Assembly: GCA_965644315.1 (NCBI GenBank) | Contig: CBFFRQ010000069.1 | Coordinates: 620,001-684,000, forward strand | Source: Caecitellus pseudoparvulus | Lineage: Eukaryota; Bigyra: Bicosoecida | Direction: 5' to 3' | Length of the DNA stretch: 64,000 nt | Shown here: positions 59,093-64,000 of the stretch, in pieces | How positions within the stretch are numbered: the stretch's first letter is position 1 | Layout: every line of letters begins with the position of its first letter | Position numbers and translations under genes: made by a program | Notes under the pieces: generated by a model | Told to the model about the DNA's origin: nothing | Databases searched by the model: none | The model's input: the letters and a program-made list of their open reading frames with translations, nothing else

Positions 59093-60748
59093 TCAATGCC
59101 CTTCTGGGGCCGGGATCGCAGGCTCCGTGTCAGACTCGGCAGATTCTGACTCATCTTCGTCAGAGTCAAGTACGGAGAAGAGCTCCACGATATCACCGCC
59201 GAAATTGGTTGCCAAGTCAAGCAGCACATCAGACCTGGAAATGGCAACAGTGGGGCCCGGTGCGGGCTCCCAAAACCTGGCGACTGTATCTATGCCTGCC
59301 GTGACAAGCATGGGCAGACCGTGCGGATGAGGCTCCACCACATTGCACGGGCCGGCCTCATCGGCCCGGGCCACCATGGCAAGGTTCAAGTGCTTGCGAG
59401 ACCAGAAGAAAATGGACCCCGAATCACACCCAGACACGATGTACTGCTGTCGGTCTCCCCAGTAGCTGACACCCTTCACTGTCATCATGTTGCACCGGCC
59501 GCTATACGCCGCTCGAAAGCCGCTGCCGACCTCGCCTGCTACGGCATCGAAATGCTCCAAGGCAGGCCTTTCTGTGGAGGTTTGGGACTGTGTAGGGAAG
59601 TTCACCACCAGCGAACAACGCGGGGACAAATCGACGGTGTCCTGCTCTGCGTCAAAGTAGCCCGGGGGCCCTGGTGACTGCAAGCTTGGTTCTGTACTTG
59701 TCCAGTTGCTTGGCCACTGCACGGGCACGCTGCGCCATGCCCAAGGCGTACTAGACACGCCCCCACGGCCTATGCTGGAAGAGGCTGACGAGGGTAAGTG
59801 CCTCCGACTTCCCCGTCCCCCTTTCGTTCGTGTTGCCGGTTTTGAGGCACTCGCGGCGGCCGCGGTTTGCGGTGGGCGTGCAGCCTGCTGCACGTCGTGC
59901 ACGTCGAACTCGTACACATGCTCGCTACCGTAGTTGGCCACAATGCTCAAGCCATCGGTGCTCCACTGGGCGCTCGTGACGGAGATGTCGAAGTCCCCTG
60001 CTGCCCGAAGGTGGGCTGGGCACAGGTGCGTGACGGCTCCAGCTTCCAGACGACGCAGGTCAAGCACTGACACCCATGGGCCAGCACCACAAACGAGGGT
60101 TAAGTTGGGGTCGACTGGGCACTGTGCAACAGTGTAGAGGCAGGTTCTACAATCAGCGATGGCTTGCAGCTTGGTTTCCAGGGGTGGCCGGGAGCAGCGC
60201 AGGTCGAAAGCCACCACCCGGCCAAGCTCTCCGCAACTCAAGAACGTGCCCTCTTGCCCTGGCGCGGCGCTGACGCAGTACGTGCTGCTTGCTTCATTGT
60301 GCGGGGTGAAAGACGCGCTGTCCTCTCTGCCGATCGCTGTGACTCGCACCAGCCCGTCGTAGGAGGCCGTCGCCAGCAAGGAGCCGTCTCGAGGAGCAAG
60401 GGAAAGGCTGGCGACGCTGAGGATGTTGGCAGTGTGGACAGTGCGGAGTAAATGCATGAAGCAGCCCTGCCCATCCCACATCCCAATTTGGGTGTCATCT
60501 GAGCCTGTGAATAGTACGCGGCCGTCTGCTGCCCAACACGCAGTGTTGATGCAGCCACTATGTCCTTCCAGCACGCCTCGTGGCTTCAAGCTGCAAGAGC
60601 AGGGGTATCTGAAGTTTCCAGGCACACTCAGCACAGGAAGAGCTACAAGCAAAACACACCTCATCAGGTGCTCAGTGGGGTGCCTCCTTCTCCGCTGGGG
60701 GTCCCACTTCGGCAGCCAGCCAGCCCTGGCGTTTCGCGAGGGTTTCAT
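59093..60748 (-). CDS. WD40 protein, DCAF5/6/8-like
   Basis: Two exons, 60748-60660 and 60590-59093; intron 69 bp (GTGTGT...TTGCAG) in matching phase; 528 residues from ATG 60748. WD40 repeats begin with RGVLEGHSGCINTACWAADG and LFTGSDDTQIGMWDGQG, very like the DCAF5/6/8 and WDTC1 group of CUL4-DDB1 substrate receptors. Further blades include LLATASYDGLVRV, VAFDLRC and SVLDLRR. A non-conserved insert (about 320-400, Ser/Pro-rich) precedes the last blades YIVSGCDSGSIFFWSRKHL and MLVTAGIDTVARFWEPA, again as in DCAF8. The C-terminus is acidic. By family it would present substrates to a cullin-4 ubiquitin ligase in nucleus or cytoplasm. DWD-box details should be checked by alignment. Confidence 0.78.
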   Translation of the reverse strand: MKPSRNARAGWLPKWDPQRRRRHPTEHLMRCVLLVALPVLSVPGNFRYPCSCSLKPRGVLEGHSGCINTACWAADGRVLFTGSDDTQIGMWDGQGCFMHLLRTVHTANILSVASLSLAPRDGSLLATASYDGLVRVTAIGREDSASFTPHNEASSTYCVSAAPGQEGTFLSCGELGRVVAFDLRCSRPPLETKLQAIADCRTCLYTVAQCPVDPNLTLVCGAGPWVSVLDLRRLEAGAVTHLCPAHLRAAGDFDISVTSAQWSTDGLSIVANYGSEHVYEFDVHDVQQAARPPQTAAAASASKPATRTKGGRGSRRHLPSSASSSIGRGGVSSTPWAWRSVPVQWPSNWTSTEPSLQSPGPPGYFDAEQDTVDLSPRCSLVVNFPTQSQTSTERPALEHFDAVAGEVGSGFRAAYSGRCNMMTVKGVSYWGDRQQYIVSGCDSGSIFFWSRKHLNLAMVARADEAGPCNVVEPHPHGLPMLVTAGIDTVARFWEPAPGPTVAISRSDVLLDLATNFGGDIVELFSVLDSDEDESESAESDTEPAIPAPEGH

Positions 60749-60932
60749 CGCATGCGCAGCTCTGCAGCGTTGCACACAGGCACGAACGTGAGCAGCAAGT
60801 GTGGCACTTTCTCAAAATCTCAACGCGTTCAAAAAGAAGCTGCTTATCATTTTTGAACTCCTTGCGGCCTTGCCACTGTGAACGCGACCAGCGCGGTCCT
60901 CACCTCGCTCGAAGCAGCGCCTCGCACCAAGC
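60749..60932. promoter_or_regulatory. 184-bp divergent promoter region
   Basis: The WD40 gene (minus, ATG 60748) and the TMEM14 gene (plus, ATG 60933) point away from each other over 184 bp. Both promoters and 5' UTRs must fit here. The patch around 60810-60870 is AT-richer than the surrounding DNA. No specific motif is claimed. Confidence 0.5.
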
Positions 60933-61372
60933 ATGTCTCAAACTTCCCTGGCTCAGAAGCTGCCCACAGGCAGTACACACGTCGCGTACACTATGGCAGG
61001 TGGGTCATGGGTGCAACTTCCACCCCTGGGTTTGGCGCCACGCACAGGCACCCCAGGGTCCCCCTCTCAGGCATCCTGGCGCTGGGAGGCGTCGTCGGCT
61101 ATGCTAAGTCCAAGTCTGTGCCCAGCCTGGTTGCAGGCCTGGGCTTCGCATCTCTGTACGGCGCTGCGGGCGTCATGATTGGTCGGGGCCAGTGCAAGGA
61201 GGGGCACGCCACTGCTGCTCTGACGTCAGCGGTGCTGGCCGCCGTCATGGGCCGGCGCTTCGCAGCCAGCAAGGCTCTCTTCCCCGCTGGGCTCCTGGCA
61301 GGCATCGCAGTGCCCGCAGGCGCTTACGATGCATACAAGGCCCGCCAATGGTACATTGCGGATCTGGACTAG
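60933..61372 (+). CDS. TMEM14-family small membrane protein
   Basis: Two exons, 60933-60999 and 61071-61372; intron 71 bp (GCAG|GTGGGT, CCTCTCAG|GC) in phase; 122 residues, the usual TMEM14 size. The joined sequence reads AYTMAGILALGGVVGYAKSK, then SVPSLVAGLGFASLYG, the hallmark of the family, and later VLAAVMGRRFAASKALFPAG. Four short hydrophobic helices are expected. Relatives include mammalian TMEM14 (mitochondrial, one member needed for haem synthesis) and plant FAX proteins (chloroplast fatty-acid export). Which organelle applies here cannot be told. A longer unspliced frame starts at 60878, but its N-terminus lacks the conserved first helix. Confidence 0.88.
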
Positions 61373-64000
61373 GCGCTGGCTTGCCCTGCCGATTCACTGG
61401 CTTTCAGCAGTTGCTGCAGGAAGATGCGCAGGGAGGCGGTGAAGCCTCCGTGCAGTTGCTGGGGCAAAATGCAACGCAGCGCGTCCGTCTCCTCGCTGCA
61501 GTCCGTGACAGGGATGGCAGACTCGGAGCTCGCGCTGGTCTGTGGCACAGGCTCCCCCACGAGGCCACCCAGCACTTTGACGGCACGCGGGGTCACGGCC
61601 TGAGCATGCGCACGCAGCACGCCTTCCAAACCTTGCAAGGGGCTGCTTAGCATGGCCAGCAGGGACTGCAGGGAGATGCAAATGGAGTTCTGGTTGTACA
61701 GCTTTGCACTGGCACCTGATTCCCGTTCCTTGCGGAACCGCGCATAGCCTGCTTCTTGGAAGTACGGCAGGTCGCACAGAACGAGGCCTTGCAAGGACGT
61801 GACCACCTGCAGCAGTGTGGAGGTCGCCTGCCAGCCCTCGCCCTCTTCCTGTGCCTCCCACGTTCCCAGCAGGCTTAAGCACACCTTCCCGTCCGCGTAC
61901 AGGTTGGGGGAGGCTTGGCGCTCGGTGAAGCTGTGCACGTGCACAGCAGGCGGTTCGGCGGGGAAGCCGGGGCCCAAGAAGGCGTCGAATACCCACGGCA
62001 CGTAGGCAAAGGGGGTGCCTGGAGGGCCCACGATGAGGAAGCGGCAGACTGCAGGCGCATCGGCGAAGGTCATGGCCAGCGTGCCCTGGGGCAAGCCGCT
62101 GGCCAGTTGCTTGTGGGCCGCGCGCACCGCCTTCATCCAGGCACGGGAGGGGCGGGCGAGGCCCTTCATGGCCTGTTGCAAGGGAACGGACTTCTTGGCG
62201 TCGGGGAGCCTGACGCAGAAGTCCCCTGGCGCAGGGCCCTGCACTGTGACGTGCACGCCCCCATCCGGCAAGGCATCTGACACGGCGAGGTCAGCCTGAC
62301 CCGCCAGTGCCGCCCGCCACACGTCGGTCATGCGGCCCAGCAGAGCCGACGTGCCGGCGATCGCCGGTGCCCCGGGCAGGTCCTCCTCCTCCTCTTCCTC
62401 CTCGTCCTCCCCTGCGCCTGCCGCGGCGGCGGGCACCTGCTGGGAGTTCATGCCGCCCGTCATGGAGTGCGACCACGCTGCCAGCACCTCGGCGTCGTCT
62501 TCTGCAACGCCCAGCAGGCCGGGCCCCGCCGCAGGGCGCAGGGCAGCTGCTCGGAGCATGGCCGTGGCCTGTGTGACGAGGCCGTGGGGGAGCCTCGGGG
62601 CCAGGGTCAGGAACACAGGTCCGAAGGAGCCCTGGGCTCGCTGCCTGCGCACCAGTGCGATGTAGCCACCTAAGTCAGTCACAAGAGACGGGCGCGCCCC
62701 ACCAGGTCGTTGCATCATGTCCACGACGCCAGACGTGTCACTCTCCTCGGTGTCCACGCTGCCCAGTGAAATGCTGTCGGCGGTGGCCACGCTCACCTCA
62801 TCGCCATGCAGCACAGGCATGCCGTCTGAGTCCAGCCCATCGCTGTGTGCGTCGCTGTCATTATCTTCGTCCTCCGACGCCACGTCAGAGCCGCTGCTCT
62901 CCACTTCGCCGCTGCCCCCGCCCGTGACGACTGAGTCGTCCCCTGCTGAGAAGCTGCCGGCGGAGCCATCCGAGTCGGACTCGTAGGAAGAGTCCATCTC
63001 ATCCTCATCCATCTTCACCAGGCCGGCTGCGTCCTCCAGCGTGATTGCCCCATTCAGCCACCGCACGGCCAGCCGCCCAGTCACCAGGTCGGTGCACACC
63101 ACCTCCCCCACCAGCTCAGCACCGGGCACTCGCACAACGTCTTCGCTCCCGAGACTCGCACTGTCGGGGAATGGGCCCACCGCCGGTGTGCCAGGGGCCC
63201 GCGTGACGAAGTCCCGAGCCCAGAACTGCAGGGACGGGTGGTCGTCGATGTCCACGGCGCTGACGTCCTCCACATGACCCACTTGCTCCCCCCAACTGGC
63301 AGGCACCTCTGCGGGGCTGAAGGCCACAGCCCGTGCCGAGGTGGTCTGGGACGCTGGGCCCACTTCCCCTCCACGCCACGCGGATACGGCAATCGCGGCG
63401 TGCGGGTGGTCCGTGCCTGGCGCTGCGATGCGGGAACACCAGCAGTCGTACCGCAGTTGCTCCCGTGCTCGGGAAGCAGCCTGCTCCTCCGGGGACGCCA
63501 ACGGGTCTTCAGGAGTTCGCTGTGGCTGGGGGACGCCTAGAGACACATCGCTGGCGCAGGGCAGGGCAGCGCTTGGCTCCTGCACCTGTGCTTGCGGCAC
63601 GCCACTCTCTGCCAGGCGCTTCACAGCCTCCCACCACTTGTGCAAGTACGCCACCCGCGCACCCGCCCCAGCGAGCAGAGTTTTGGCGTACTGGCACACG
63701 TGCTCAGGCGCCGGCAGGGCCTGGGGTGCGCTTGAGTCGCTGGGCAGCCACCGCACCCGCACGGTGCCGGCAGCCTTGTCGGCGCTGAGCACGACGCCGC
63801 GCTGCCGCCGAAGCGTGCCCCCCTGGGAGCCCGGTACAATGGAGGTGGCGAGGGGGCTGCCGGGCGTGGCGCACACTTCCTCCCCTGGGAAGAACAGGCT
63901 CACCATTTGCGTGGTGGTGGTGCCCAGGCACACCCCGGGCACCCGGCTGATGCTGCCGTCTTCCCACTGCACGTCGTGCATCGTGCTGGTGAGCAGGACA
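61369..64000 (-). CDS. UBE2O-like hybrid E2/E3 ubiquitin enzyme (5' part beyond window)
   Basis: Open from the right edge to a TAG at 61371-61369; 876 codons visible. The frame continues through the edge with VLLTSTMHDVQWEDGS, which matches the conserved 'TSTMADVMWQDGS'-type block of UBE2O, so the gene starts outside. The visible part has SH3-like beta segments, long acidic Ser/Asp/Glu-rich linkers (about 62800-63000), a helical region, and a C-terminal E2 fold at about 62160-61650. It carries the catalytic Cys in NLYADGKVCLSLLGTW, exactly as in UBE2O, and the following SLQGLVLCDLPYFQEAGY. UBE2O monoubiquitinates and multi-ubiquitinates basic orphan proteins, acting as E2 and E3 in one chain. 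The stop overlaps the TMEM14 stop on the other strand. Confidence 0.88.
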   Translation of the reverse strand, partial: VLLTSTMHDVQWEDGSISRVPGVCLGTTTTQMVSLFFPGEEVCATPGSPLATSIVPGSQGGTLRRQRGVVLSADKAAGTVRVRWLPSDSSAPQALPAPEHVCQYAKTLLAGAGARVAYLHKWWEAVKRLAESGVPQAQVQEPSAALPCASDVSLGVPQPQRTPEDPLASPEEQAASRAREQLRYDCWCSRIAAPGTDHPHAAIAVSAWRGGEVGPASQTTSARAVAFSPAEVPASWGEQVGHVEDVSAVDIDDHPSLQFWARDFVTRAPGTPAVGPFPDSASLGSEDVVRVPGAELVGEVVCTDLVTGRLAVRWLNGAITLEDAAGLVKMDEDEMDSSYESDSDGSAGSFSAGDDSVVTGGGSGEVESSGSDVASEDEDNDSDAHSDGLDSDGMPVLHGDEVSVATADSISLGSVDTEESDTSGVVDMMQRPGGARPSLVTDLGGYIALVRRQRAQGSFGPVFLTLAPRLPHGLVTQATAMLRAAALRPAAGPGLLGVAEDDAEVLAAWSHSMTGGMNSQQVPAAAAGAGEDEEEEEEEDLPGAPAIAGTSALLGRMTDVWRAALAGQADLAVSDALPDGGVHVTVQGPAPGDFCVRLPDAKKSVPLQQAMKGLARPSRAWMKAVRAAHKQLASGLPQGTLAMTFADAPAVCRFLIVGPPGTPFAYVPWVFDAFLGPGFPAEPPAVHVHSFTERQASPNLYADGKVCLSLLGTWEAQEEGEGWQATSTLLQVVTSLQGLVLCDLPYFQEAGYARFRKERESGASAKLYNQNSICISLQSLLAMLSSPLQGLEGVLRAHAQAVTPRAVKVLGGLVGEPVPQTSASSESAIPVTDCSEETDALRCILPQQLHGGFTASLRIFLQQLLKASESAGQASA

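Noticed and set aside
60878-61070. Unspliced N-terminus for the TMEM14 protein
   Set aside because: The open frame from 60878 lacks the conserved first helix; splicing 60999 to 61071 restores it with matching phase.
1-64000. Bacterial operon or prophage interpretation
   Set aside because: Spliceosomal introns, Kozak-like starts and exclusively eukaryotic families rule it out.

Overview
This is a gene-dense stretch of eukaryotic nuclear DNA, most likely from a GC-rich, free-living unicellular protist. The clues are spliceosomal introns with GT...AG ends, Kozak-like starts (a perfect GCCGCCATGG at 196-205), very long coding exons, and families typical of protists (a TmcB/TmcC-like PAS membrane protein, a huge GCC2/GCC3 cysteine-repeat receptor, multi-domain HECT ligases). 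The lineage cannot be fixed from this window; a stramenopile flagellate, a green alga or another GC-rich protist are all possible. All gene models below were made by hand: I joined open reading frames only where splice sites and phases agreed. Starts encoded by GTG or TTG in the raw frames were replaced by ATG starts.

Layout, left to right. A poly(ADP-ribose) polymerase-like plus TLDc fusion protein lies on + (202-3240). A convergent TmcB/TmcC-like PAS protein follows on - (3396-8722). Two giant - strand genes sit head to tail: a 6106-residue HECT ubiquitin ligase (9228-27737) and a 6281-residue secreted/transmembrane protein with about 10 kb of GCC2/GCC3 repeats and a long coiled-coil tail (28056-47268). 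Then come an unrecognised 641-residue protein on + (47643-49568), a mitochondrial-type ABCB half transporter on - (49597-51606), a Wee1/Myt1-like kinase on - (51741-55217), a degenerate DHHC-family membrane protein on - (55405-57348), a small secreted protein with a Thr/His-rich repeat tail on - (57813-58811), a DCAF-like WD40 protein on - (59093-60748), a TMEM14 protein on + (60933-61372), and the 3' part of a UBE2O-like E2/E3 enzyme on - (61369 to the right edge).

Intergenic gaps run from none (two opposite stop codons share CTAG at 61369-61372) to about 500 bp. Introns are short (mostly 49-115 bp, longest 293 bp), use mainly GTG donors, and cluster at the 5' ends of genes. The two giant genes each end in a single exon of 17.7-18.5 kb. 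Three genes concern ubiquitin (HECT ligase, UBE2O-like enzyme, possible CUL4 substrate receptor), but they are unrelated, and nothing suggests they form an operon-like unit. I see no rRNA, tRNA, CRISPR array, transposon or virus-derived gene.
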